The notes below the pieces were generated by a model. That model saw only the letters and a program-made list of their open reading frames with translations. It ran no database searches and had not been told where the DNA came from. This document shows, one piece after another, positions 1-5,179 of a DNA stretch of 5,951 nucleotides. Positions within the stretch are counted from its first letter, which is position 1; each line of letters opens with the position of its first letter. The translations under genes were made by a program, and so were the position numbers. The stretch comes from Nitrospirota bacterium (GTDB lineage Bacteria > Nitrospirota > Nitrospiria > Nitrospirales > Nitrospiraceae). The DNA lies in the NCBI GenBank assembly GCA_020028195.1, contig JAHWYE010000252.1, positions 1-5,951 on the forward strand. The letters are read 5' to 3'.

Positions 1-398
1 CGCTCGATCTTCGCGAGCGGCGCGCGCGAGATCACCGCGAACGAGGTATCGCGCGCGGCGAGATGCACGAGCGATCCTGCGAAATGGTCGGCGACGAAGG
101 AGCAGGAAGGGCATCCCTCGCCCCAGGCCGGGTCAAACATGAAATGGTAGACGAGTAGCTGGCGCCGGCCTTCGAACAGATCGCCGAGCGTGCGGCGGCC
201 GTTCGGCCCCTCGAACACGTATTCCTTTTCGATCCGCACCATCGGCAGCCGGCGACGCTCGGCGCTCAGCGCATCTCGAGCCCGGGTGGCTTCCTTTTCC
301 TTGACGAGCAGCGCCTTGCGCGCAGCAAGCCACTCAGCACGCGATACGACTCTCGGATAATCTATAGCGATCGGATGTGCCAGGTTACTCGTTGTCAT
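1..398 (-). CDS. DUF899 family thioredoxin-like protein (N-terminal 132 residues, runs off left edge)
   Basis: The reading frame begins at ATG 398-396 and is still open at base 1, so the C-terminal part is missing from the window. The visible protein starts MTTSNLAHPIAIDYPRVVSR and contains the family hallmarks: a charged helix (RKALLVKEKEATRARDAL, residues about 28-45), the LFEGRRQLLVYHFMF strand (about 74-88), and GEGCPSCSFVADH with Cys96 and Cys99, followed by LAARDTSFAVISRAPLAKIE. DUF899 proteins have a thioredoxin-like fold; their biochemical role is unproven. The CPSC pair sits where a redox motif would be, so thiol chemistry is an inference. AAAGGAGA at 406-413 lies 7 bases before the ATG and fixes the start. 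The first 14 bases overlap the end of the small upstream gene, which suggests translational coupling. It is the last visible gene of the YciI/small protein/DUF899 operon. Confidence 0.93.
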   Translation of the reverse strand, partial: MTTSNLAHPIAIDYPRVVSRAEWLAARKALLVKEKEATRARDALSAERRRLPMVRIEKEYVFEGPNGRRTLGDLFEGRRQLLVYHFMFDPAWGEGCPSCSFVADHFAGSLVHLAARDTSFAVISRAPLAKIE

Positions 399-546
399 GA
401 TCAAGTCTCCTTTCATAGGATTGTTTCGGGGTGTTCTTCTCGCCTGCCGTAGCAGGGAGCTTCTTTATCGCGAGCGCCGTCAGGCCGCCTGTCGAGGTGG
501 TCCCAGCCGCAATCAGTGCCAGAGTTGTCAGGCATGCCGGACACAT
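385..546 (-). CDS. 53-residue CPxC micro-protein, probable small membrane protein
   Basis: The protein starts MCPACLTTLALIAAGTTSTG and continues to a stop (TAA, 385-387) inside the DUF899 gene. It has a Cys2-Pro-Ala-Cys5 motif at the extreme N-terminus, one hydrophobic, small-residue-rich stretch (about residues 5-27, LTTLALIAAG to LTALAIKK), and a polar, charged tail (GEKNTPKQSYERRLDHDNE). The start is chosen over longer options because AAGGAG (553-558) lies exactly 6 bases upstream; a longer frame would run through the YciI gene as its shadow. It begins 10 bases after the YciI stop and overlaps DUF899 by 14 bases. I have an impression of having seen similar MCPxC micro-proteins beside DUF899/YciI genes, but cannot check it. 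The function is unknown. A one-helix inner-membrane protein presenting two cysteines is a reasonable inference, not a demonstrated fact. Confidence 0.75.
   Translation of the reverse strand: MCPACLTTLALIAAGTTSTGGLTALAIKKLPATAGEKNTPKQSYERRLDHDNE
406..413 (-). promoter_or_regulatory. Ribosome binding site of the DUF899 gene, inside the upstream small gene
   Basis: AAAGGAGA lies 7 bases before the DUF899 ATG and within the coding sequence of the 53-residue protein. Ribosomes translating the small gene pass over this site, which supports coupled translation of the two genes. Confidence 0.75.
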
Positions 547-552
547 GAGTAA

Positions 553-558
553 CTCCTT
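553..558 (-). promoter_or_regulatory. Ribosome binding site of the 53-residue protein, overlapping the YciI stop codon
   Basis: AAGGAG is 6 bases upstream of ATG 546-544 and shares bases with the YciI TAA (557-559). It decides the short start for the micro-protein. A 7-bp hairpin (564-582) lies just upstream of it in the mRNA. Confidence 0.7.
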
Positions 559-934
559 AGAAGGTAGCCGCCGGCCGGCTACTGCCGCGCAATTCCGTGA
601 CAGGCCGCACCTCCAAGCTCCCGAGGCGCGCCGACGGAAACTTCGAGGCCACCTGGATGGCCTCGTTGAGGTCTCTGGCACTGATGAGAAAGAACCCGCC
701 AATCTGTTCCTTCGTCTCGGCAAAGGGACCGTCGGTGACGGACACCTTGCCGTTGCGGACCCGCACGGTCATGGCCATCTGGACTGGTTCGAGGGGCTCC
801 GCCGCAATGAGGTGGCCGCTCTTCCGGAGCGCTTCACAGTATGCCGAGGTCTCGTCCATGAGGGCATCGCACTCGCTCTTGGACATGGTGTCCAGGCTCT
901 TTTCCTCGTGGCAACAGAAGAGCAGATATTTCAT
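557..934 (-). CDS. YciI family protein (YCII-related / DGPF domain)
   Basis: This is a 125-residue protein, close to the usual length of the DGPF subgroup. It begins MKYLLFCCHEEKSL and carries the diagnostic DGPFAETKEQIGGFFLI block (residues 68-84, with the DGPF tetrad at 68-71), then a helix with DLNEAIQVASKFP and the strand LGSLEVRPV. The family adopts a ferredoxin-like alpha+beta fold. Members are called dehydrogenase- or transcription-related in databases, but no reaction is established for the DGPF type. GGAGGT 8 bases before ATG 934-932 supports the start. DGPF genes are the characteristic neighbours and targets of ECF42 sigma factors, which fits the sigma gene immediately upstream and the TGTCGA/CGAC promoter at 982-1007. 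The Cys7-Cys8 pair near the N-terminus is unusual to my eye. Confidence 0.93.
   Translation of the reverse strand: MKYLLFCCHEEKSLDTMSKSECDALMDETSAYCEALRKSGHLIAAEPLEPVQMAMTVRVRNGKVSVTDGPFAETKEQIGGFFLISARDLNEAIQVASKFPSARLGSLEVRPVTELRGSSRPAATF
564..582 (-). repeat. 7-bp GC-rich hairpin between YciI and the micro-protein
   Basis: GTAGCCG (564-570) and CGGCTAC (576-582) are perfect inverted copies around a 5-base loop. In the minus-strand mRNA it covers the last YciI codons and sits just before the ribosome binding site of the next gene. No run of U follows, so it is not an intrinsic terminator. It could slow ribosomes, stabilise processed mRNA, or simply reflect Ala/Pro/Arg codons. Confidence 0.45.
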
Positions 935-981
935 GGCTCCATACCTCCGACCTGGATGTGAAAAGCTGTTGTCATGAGATA

Positions 982-1007
982 GTCGTTCGGGAAGGCTAAA
1001 ATCGACA
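982..1007 (-). promoter_or_regulatory. Putative ECF42-dependent promoter of the YciI operon
   Basis: On the minus strand TGTCGA (1007-1002, -35) is followed by exactly 16 bases and CGAC (985-982, -10). The ECF42 promoter described for Streptomyces venezuelae is, as I recall it, TGTCGA at -35 and CG(A/T)C at -10, so both boxes match and the spacing is normal for ECF sigma factors. The position is right: downstream of the sigma gene, with the -10 box 47 bases before the YciI start, giving a leader of about 40 bases. The -35 box sits inside a small inverted repeat, ATCGA-TG-TCGAT (1001-1012). I looked for other TGTCGA copies and found none with a matching -10 box in front of a gene. Confidence 0.65.
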
Positions 1008-1082
1008 TCGATCTACCTGATTCGAGGAGCCGAGATCAATTCCTGACTAATCAATGATTTATGAGACAGCGTAGACAGGTGG

Positions 1083-2250
1083 TCAACCGGTCTTGCCAGG
1101 CAGCTCGCCCAGCCGTCGATTCAGAAAGCGACGCTCCGGTTCCTGCTGAGTGAGGCCGAGGGCCCGCTCATAGGACGCCCTGGCTTCTGCTGTTCGCCCC
1201 AGTCGCCTGCAGAGATCCGCATGTGCCGCGTGCGCCAAGTGATAGTTCCCTAGATCACCTCGCACGAGGATCGCGTCGATCAGGGTGAGCCCCGCCAAAG
1301 GGCCGTCGCGCATCGCCACCGCGACAGCGCGATTCAGCTCGACCACGGGCGATGGATCGGCCTGAAACAACAGGTCGTACAGTCCGACGACCCGGGTCCA
1401 GTCTGTGGCGGTGGGACTGGCTGCCTGGGCATGCACGGCTGCGATGGCGGCTTGGACGGAGTAGGGGCCGACTCGGCGCGAAGACAACGCCCGTTCCACC
1501 AGCGAGACCCCTTCCGTGATCTGCCCCCGGTTCCATAGCGAGCGATCCTGGTCCTCCAGGAGAATAAGATCGCCCGTCGGCGAGGTCCGTGCGGCACGTC
1601 GCGAGTCGTGCAGGAGCATCAGCGCCAAGAGTCCTATCGCCTCAGGCTCAGGGAGCAATTCGATCAGCAACCGTCCCAAGCGGATCGCCTCACCCGAGAG
1701 ATCGTGCCGCGTGAGCGACCCTCCGGAAGACGCGGAGTAGCCCTCGTTGAACACAAGATAGACCACCCGGAGCACAGCATCCAGCCGGTCCGGCAGCTCC
1801 TTCTCCGACGGGACCTCATAGGGAATGCGCGCATCGCGGATTTTCTTTTTGGCGCGCACGATGCGTTGGGCCACCGTCGGTGGGGTGGTCAGAAAGGCGC
1901 GCGCGATTTCCTCTGTCGCGAGGCCGCAGACTTCACGCAGCGTCATCGCGACCTGCGCCTCAGGCGACAGGGCAGGGTGGCAGCAGGTGAAGGTCGAACC
2001 TGGCTCGCCGGCGCATCCCATCGATGGCCTTGAAGCGGCCGGTCGAGACCAACCACGCGCGCGGATTGGCCGGGACGCCGTCCCGCGCCCATTGCTCGAC
2101 CGCCGCGGCGAAGGCATCGTGCAGCGCCTCTTCGGCGGCGTCAAAGTCGCCAAGCAGGCGGATCAAGGTGGCGAGAACCTGGCGCGATTCGGAGCGGTAG
2201 ACGGTGTCCACCATCTCGCGCACCCGTTTGGTCTCGTGCTCACTCATCAT
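1083..2250 (-). pseudogene. ECF42-type RNA polymerase sigma factor with TPR-like C-terminal extension, frameshifted with internal deletion
   Basis: The sigma-2 half is read from ATG 2250-2248 (MMSEHETKRV, then LLGDFDAAEEALHDAF, ANPRAWLVSTGRFKAID and RRRARFD ending at 1993). This frame stops at 1960. The rest continues in the +1 frame from FTCCHPALSPEAQ (1991 onward): region 4 with LREVCGLATEEIARAFL and AQRIVRAKKKIRDARIPYEV, then the long ECF42/DUF6596 extension (LRVVYLVFNEGYSASSGG, ALMLLHDSRRAAR, LLEDQDRSLWN, ELNRAVAVAMRDGPLAG, ADLCRRLGRTAEARASYERA) to TGA 1083-1085. The halves add to about 388 residues, whereas family members I remember have about 415. The acidic linker normally present between RRRARFD and LRLIFTCCHP is absent, so this is a deletion of length 3n+2 and not a single-base slip. 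As written it cannot make a full sigma factor. No clear ribosome binding site precedes the ATG pair at 2250/2247. The extension normally contributes to sigma activity. An assembly error remains possible. Confidence 0.85.
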
Positions 2251-2267
2251 AGGAAATTACTCGGTCA

Positions 2268-2279
2268 CATCGCGCGATG
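2268..2279. repeat. 12-bp perfect palindrome upstream of the sigma gene
   Basis: CATCGCGCGATG reads identically on both strands and sits 17 bases before the sigma-factor ATG, in the 51-base gap after the VOC gene. It could be an operator half-site or a leader hairpin masking translation initiation. Chance is also plausible in GC-rich DNA. Confidence 0.35.
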
Positions 2280-2301
2280 CCATGTAACGGACCATGTCCC
2301 G

Positions 2302-2679
2302 TTAGTCGGCGCTAGGGACGCGCGTCATCAACTCGAGGATGTGTCCGTTGGGATCGCGGAAGTAAACACCCCTGCCACCGTTCCAGGAATTGAGGTTCTT
2401 GTTCTCCAGGTTCCACGGGTCGCTGCCGTAAGCGATTCCTGTCTCTTGTACCCGCTTGAAAATGGCGTCGAACTCCGGGTCGCTCACATGGAAGGCATAG
2501 TGATGGATGTCGAAACTGTCAGCATCGTCGAAATCGAGGGTTAGAGTCTCGTTGACGCGCACCGGAGCAAAGTGTCCGCTCGCCCCTTTGTACTTCAATC
2601 CAAAGATATCCGCGAAAAAGCGAGCCGAGGCTTCTTTGTCGCGCGCCGGCACGATCGTGTGATTCAACATGATCGTCAT
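2302..2679 (-). CDS. VOC family protein (glyoxalase / bleomycin-resistance fold)
   Basis: This 125-residue protein is one complete vicinal-oxygen-chelate unit of two beta-alpha-beta-beta-beta modules. It begins LNHTIVPARDKEASARFFADIFGL (His7 is a likely metal ligand) and has the mid-domain IHHYAFHVSDPEFDAIF (His60/His64 region) and the C-terminal strand pair GRGVYFRDPNGHILELMTR with Glu116 as the likely last ligand. Families with this pattern include glyoxalase-I-like lyases, dioxygenases and drug-binding proteins; the substrate cannot be read from the sequence. ATG 2679-2677 is preceded by GAGG at a 6-base spacing; an internal ATG three codons later is an alternative. It lies 51 bases upstream of the ECF42-type sigma gene on the same strand and may be cotranscribed with it. 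VOC proteins occur with DGPF/ECF42 clusters, so membership of the same stress regulon is an inference. Confidence 0.9.
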   Translation of the reverse strand: MTIMLNHTIVPARDKEASARFFADIFGLKYKGASGHFAPVRVNETLTLDFDDADSFDIHHYAFHVSDPEFDAIFKRVQETGIAYGSDPWNLENKNLNSWNGGRGVYFRDPNGHILELMTRVPSAD

Positions 2680-2777
2680 TATTCGCCTCTCTCTTTGCTA
2701 CGTATCGGCGCGATTGCGTGCCGGTTCACTCCTCACTCATGACACTTCAAAAAGCCATCGTTCAGGGCGCCATCACC

Positions 2778-2819
2778 GTGCCACCAACCACATGCATCAG
2801 GGCCTCGGACGCGTGGCAC
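2778..2819 (-). repeat. Inverted repeat after the ABM gene
   Basis: GTGCCAC (2778-2784) and GTGGCAC (2813-2819) are perfect inverted copies with a 28-base loop, 13 bases beyond the ABM-gene stop. The loop is too large and no U-run directly follows, although a short TTTTT appears in the minus-strand transcript near 2750. It is at best a weak Rho-independent terminator or an mRNA-end structure. The surrounding 153 bases (2680-2832) hold no gene I can support. Confidence 0.3.
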
Positions 2820-2832
2820 TGGCAACGTTCAT

Positions 2833-3129
2833 TCAGTACTCGAAGGCAACGTCATAGAGGGCAGGGACCATTTCAACGCCCAACTGCTCTAGCTTCTTCT
2901 TCATGGGCGAAACGCTCGTTCCATACGCCTTCCAGTACACCTCCTCATTTTCCCAAATCGCCACGTTAATGAAGTTGAATTTACTGTCAGGCTTGATGCT
3001 CCTATGAAACTTTCCGCTCCTAAAGCCCGGTTGCTTCGTGATACTTGCCTTCACATCCTGCCACCACTTCACGAACTCATCTTCCTTGCCCTTCGGGACT
3101 GAAAACACGTTGATCAAGGTTACTGCCAT
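2833..3129 (-). CDS. Antibiotic biosynthesis monooxygenase (ABM) fold protein
   Basis: The 98-residue protein MAVTLINVFSVPKGKEDEFV... shows the dimeric ferredoxin-like ABM pattern: strand 1 with VTLINVFSVPKGKEDEFVKWW, helix DVKASITKQPGF, strand RSGKFHRSI, strand FNFINVAIWENEEVYWKAYG, and the C-terminal strand ALYDVAFEY. ABM-fold proteins include quinol monooxygenases (YgiN type), heme-degrading enzymes and many proteins of unknown role; no residue here settles which. I chose ATG 3129-3127 because TGAGGG (3137-3142) is well placed, and because the longer version from 3192 only adds a non-family leader (MVVGQNRGLIWLNF...). It stands alone: 153 bases separate it from the VOC gene and more than 350 from the flavoprotein. 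It looks less GC-rich than its neighbours, which could indicate a different origin. Confidence 0.85.
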   Translation of the reverse strand: MAVTLINVFSVPKGKEDEFVKWWQDVKASITKQPGFRSGKFHRSIKPDSKFNFINVAIWENEEVYWKAYGTSVSPMKKKLEQLGVEMVPALYDVAFEY

Positions 3130-3272
3130 GGCGCATCCCTCACAAACCGTGAAGTTCAACCAAATGAGTCCACGATTTTGTCCAACGACCACACACTCCG
3201 CTCTACCTGCTGGTCATTCCGTTCGGATCCGCTACATCACCACGCCGCCGCCGTCATGGAGATTCTGCCCCA

Positions 3273-3470
3273 TCAGCCATCGGGCGATTTGTCAGCAAGC
3301 ACAGCACCTTCGTCCGCTCTAGGAATGTCGGGGACTTCATCCGTGGCCCCCGCACCGGCGTTACTCGGTGCAGGGTACCAAGACCCTGCCTCAGCCTTCA
3401 CGGGAGAAGCTCCAAGTACCCGCTGCAAGTGTTCATCGAAGAACTCGTCAATGCTGGTGTCGACGCCCAA
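3273..3470 (-). CDS. Doubtful 65-residue reading frame, in frame behind the flavoprotein stop
   Basis: It begins at TTG 3470-3468 with an AAAGGGG-like site 7 bases upstream and encodes (M)GVDTSIDEFFDEHLQRVLG... ending DKSPDG. The N-terminal third could form an amphipathic acidic helix; the rest is rich in Ala, Gly and Pro and has no recognisable motif. It is in exactly the same frame as the flavoprotein and separated from its TGA (3486-3488) by five codons without another stop, so it could be read-through sequence, a decayed C-terminal extension, a separate small gene, or chance. I do not recognise it and favour non-coding or remnant sequence. Confidence 0.25.
   Translation of the reverse strand: MGVDTSIDEFFDEHLQRVLGASPVKAEAGSWYPAPSNAGAGATDEVPDIPRADEGAVLADKSPDG
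3370..3389 (-). repeat. 7-bp hairpin in the interval after the flavoprotein gene
   Basis: GCAGGGT (3370-3376) and ACCCTGC (3383-3389) pair perfectly around a 6-base loop, about 100 bases beyond the flavoprotein stop. No U-tract follows in the minus-strand transcript, so I do not call it a terminator, although it could end or protect the operon mRNA. Confidence 0.35.
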
Positions 3471-3485
3471 GCGGACGCCCCTTTC

Positions 3486-5135
3486 TCACATCTCCTTGAG
3501 ATATTCGTGCACGAACTTAACGGCCATCGCGCCTTCGCCGACGGCGGAGGCGACGCGCTTGACGGAGTCGGATCGGACGTCTCCCGCGGCGAATACCCCG
3601 GGGCGGCTGGTCTCCAATAGAAACGGTTGTCTGGGGGAATTCCAATGCGGGGACTGTGACAGCGTCTGTCCGGTCCGGATAAATCCCTTGTTGTCCCGTT
3701 CGATCTCTGCGGGCAACCAGTCAGTTCGCGGCACCGCGCCGATGAACGTAAACACCGCCGGCGTCCGCACCGTCCGCTCTTGCCCGGTCTTATGATTGAG
3801 CATCTCGACCGAGCTTAGTTGGCCGTTCCCGTTCATCCGCTCAATCGTCGTGTTGGGAAGGACTTCGATGTTGGGGATCTGTTCGAGTCGTCTGGCCAGG
3901 TAGCTGGACATATTCTTGTACAGGTCATTGCCCCGAATGACGACCAGCACCTTACTGGCGTGTCCGGAAAGGAAGACCGCTGCCTGCCCGGCGGAGTTGC
4001 CGCCTCCCACGAGCACCACCTCGGCGCCCCGGCACATTTGCGCTTCTGTCGGCGTGGCCGCGTAGTAGATGCCTCTTCCCTCAAAGTGCTGTTCACCCTC
4101 CACGCCCAGCCGGCGGTAGTCCACTCCGGTCGCGACCAGAAGACACTTGGTCGTGACGGGGTCTTCTCCATCCAGCTGAACGAGGCAATAGGAGTTATCG
4201 AAGGCGAGACTTGTCACCGCAGAGGAAATGGCGATGCGGGCGCCGAACTTGTTGGCCTGGAGGATGGCACGGTCGGTCAGCTCGCTCCCGGTCACACCGG
4301 CGGGAAAGCCGAGATAGTTTTCGATCCGCATGCTCGTGCCCGCCTGCCCGCCCGGGGCCGTGCGCTCGAGCACCGCCGTTCGTAACCCTTCCGATGCTCC
4401 ATAGACTGCGGCGGCCAACCCGGCGGGGCCGGCCCCCACGACGACCAGGTCATAGACCTCTCGATCCAGCGGATGGCGGATTCCGATACGGTCGGCCAGC
4501 TCGCGGTTCGACGGATTGCGGAGGAGCAGCATGCTGCTGCACGCGATCACCGGCGTGTCCGCCTCCGTTACGTTGAACTGCTTGAGCATCTTGTCCACAT
4601 CCGGATCGGTTTCCAGATCCGTCCAGGTAAACATCACGTGGTTCTTGGCCAGGAAGTCACGCAGACGAAAAGTATCTTGCGAGTATCGCGATCCAATCAC
4701 CCGTAGGCCGGTAAAGTCCGATGACTGACGCAGGAGTTGCCGCCGAGCAATGAACGCCTGAAGGACAATGTCACTGAGGGTCGGACACTGATTCAGAGCC
4801 TGCTTAAGCGCATCGCTCGAAATTTCGTAGACTTCACAATCTCCCTTCGCGACTGCAGTAACGACCGAAGGATTGCCGGTGAGGTGTGAGATATCGCCGG
4901 TGAACCCACCCTTGAGATGAACCGTCACGCTCTTCGGCACGTCGCCGGAATAGTCGAGAATATCGACCTCACCCGATCTGATGACATGGAACTTGAAGTT
5001 GCGGTCGCCGACTTCAAAGAGCGTTTCCCCGTCCCGATATATCTTCGAAACTGCGCTGGTACATCGGCCAAACTCGGCAATTTGAGCATCCGCGAGCGTC
5101 GGAAAGGCGATGGATTGAAGGTTGTGTTCAGGCAT
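3486..5135 (-). CDS. Cyclic-nucleotide-binding-domain / glutaredoxin-like / thioredoxin-reductase-fold flavoprotein
   Basis: This is a 549-residue protein in three parts. Residues about 15-130 form a Crp/CNB fold (GETLFEVGDRNFKFHVIRSG, GGFTGDISHLTGNPSVVTAVA), but the arginine that contacts cyclic-nucleotide phosphate is not at its usual place (VVTAVA), so cAMP binding is doubtful. Residues about 143-220 resemble a glutaredoxin/thioredoxin-like linker (LRVIGSRYSQDTFRLRDFLAKN, ADTPVIAC) in which the usual CPYC is SRYS. Residues about 227-549 are a FAD/NAD(P)H reductase: FAD site VVGAGPAGLAAA (232-243), NAD(P)H site LVGGGNSAGQAA (375-386) and the second FAD motif GVFAAGDVR (513-521). The thioredoxin-reductase CATC site reads YYAATPTEAQMC, with no CxxC. 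The start at ATG 5135-5133 is fixed by AGGAGG 7 bases upstream. It probably passes electrons from NAD(P)H through FAD to an unknown acceptor in the cytoplasm. Databases often label such proteins thioredoxin-disulfide reductase; that activity is unlikely by the usual mechanism. Confidence 0.93.
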   Translation of the reverse strand: MPEHNLQSIAFPTLADAQIAEFGRCTSAVSKIYRDGETLFEVGDRNFKFHVIRSGEVDILDYSGDVPKSVTVHLKGGFTGDISHLTGNPSVVTAVAKGDCEVYEISSDALKQALNQCPTLSDIVLQAFIARRQLLRQSSDFTGLRVIGSRYSQDTFRLRDFLAKNHVMFTWTDLETDPDVDKMLKQFNVTEADTPVIACSSMLLLRNPSNRELADRIGIRHPLDREVYDLVVVGAGPAGLAAAVYGASEGLRTAVLERTAPGGQAGTSMRIENYLGFPAGVTGSELTDRAILQANKFGARIAISSAVTSLAFDNSYCLVQLDGEDPVTTKCLLVATGVDYRRLGVEGEQHFEGRGIYYAATPTEAQMCRGAEVVLVGGGNSAGQAAVFLSGHASKVLVVIRGNDLYKNMSSYLARRLEQIPNIEVLPNTTIERMNGNGQLSSVEMLNHKTGQERTVRTPAVFTFIGAVPRTDWLPAEIERDNKGFIRTGQTLSQSPHWNSPRQPFLLETSRPGVFAAGDVRSDSVKRVASAVGEGAMAVKFVHEYLKEM

Positions 5136-5142
5136 AACTATT

Positions 5143-5148
5143 CCTCCT
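5143..5148 (-). promoter_or_regulatory. Strong ribosome binding site of the flavoprotein
   Basis: AGGAGG within GGGAGGAGGAA lies 7 bases before ATG 5135-5133. It rules out the nine-residue-longer start at 5162 (MSYLGGGIV...), because that version would translate through the site itself. Confidence 0.85.
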
Positions 5149-5179
5149 CCCAGATATGACAAGCAATAATTTACTTGGC

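Larger units (their letters stand above)
3130..3485. other. 356-base interval between the flavoprotein and the ABM gene
   Basis: No protein family is recognisable here on either strand. The interval holds the doubtful reading frame 3273-3470, a 7-bp hairpin at 3370-3389, and about 140 bases (3130-3272) that should contain the promoter of the ABM gene. I could not point to a convincing -35/-10 pair there, and I saw no second TGTCGA/CGAC element. Confidence 0.5.

Noticed and set aside
431..961. Plus-strand frame of 176 codons
   Set aside because: It is antisense to the YciI and micro-protein genes, which have family motifs and ribosome binding sites. The plus-strand translation shows no motif.
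1049..1059. AATCA-A-TGATT inverted repeat after the sigma gene as a terminator
   Set aside because: It is AT-rich, with a one-base loop and no U-tract.
1960..2045. Programmed +1 ribosomal frameshift in the sigma gene
   Set aside because: No prfB-like slippery CTT-TGA site is present, and the conserved linker is also missing. A deletion explains both facts better.
2503..2540. Plus-strand TGTCGA near 2505 as another ECF42 promoter
   Set aside because: No CGWC box follows at 15-17 bases, and it lies inside the VOC gene facing no plus-strand gene.
1825..2544. Plus-strand frame of 239 codons
   Set aside because: It runs antisense across the sigma-2/linker region and the VOC gene. It is long because of high GC and low stop frequency, with no recognisable domain.
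3486..3488. Selenocysteine at the flavoprotein TGA, by analogy with animal thioredoxin reductase
   Set aside because: The residue before it is Met and not Cys, homologues of this type end at about this point, and I see no clear SECIS-like stem after the TGA.
3178..3795. Plus-strand frame of 205 codons
   Set aside because: It is mostly antisense to the flavoprotein C-terminus, low in structure-like pattern and without a convincing ribosome binding site.
3819..4385. Plus-strand frame of 188 codons
   Set aside because: It is entirely antisense to the FAD/NAD(P)H reductase domain, whose nucleotide-binding motifs prove the other strand is coding.
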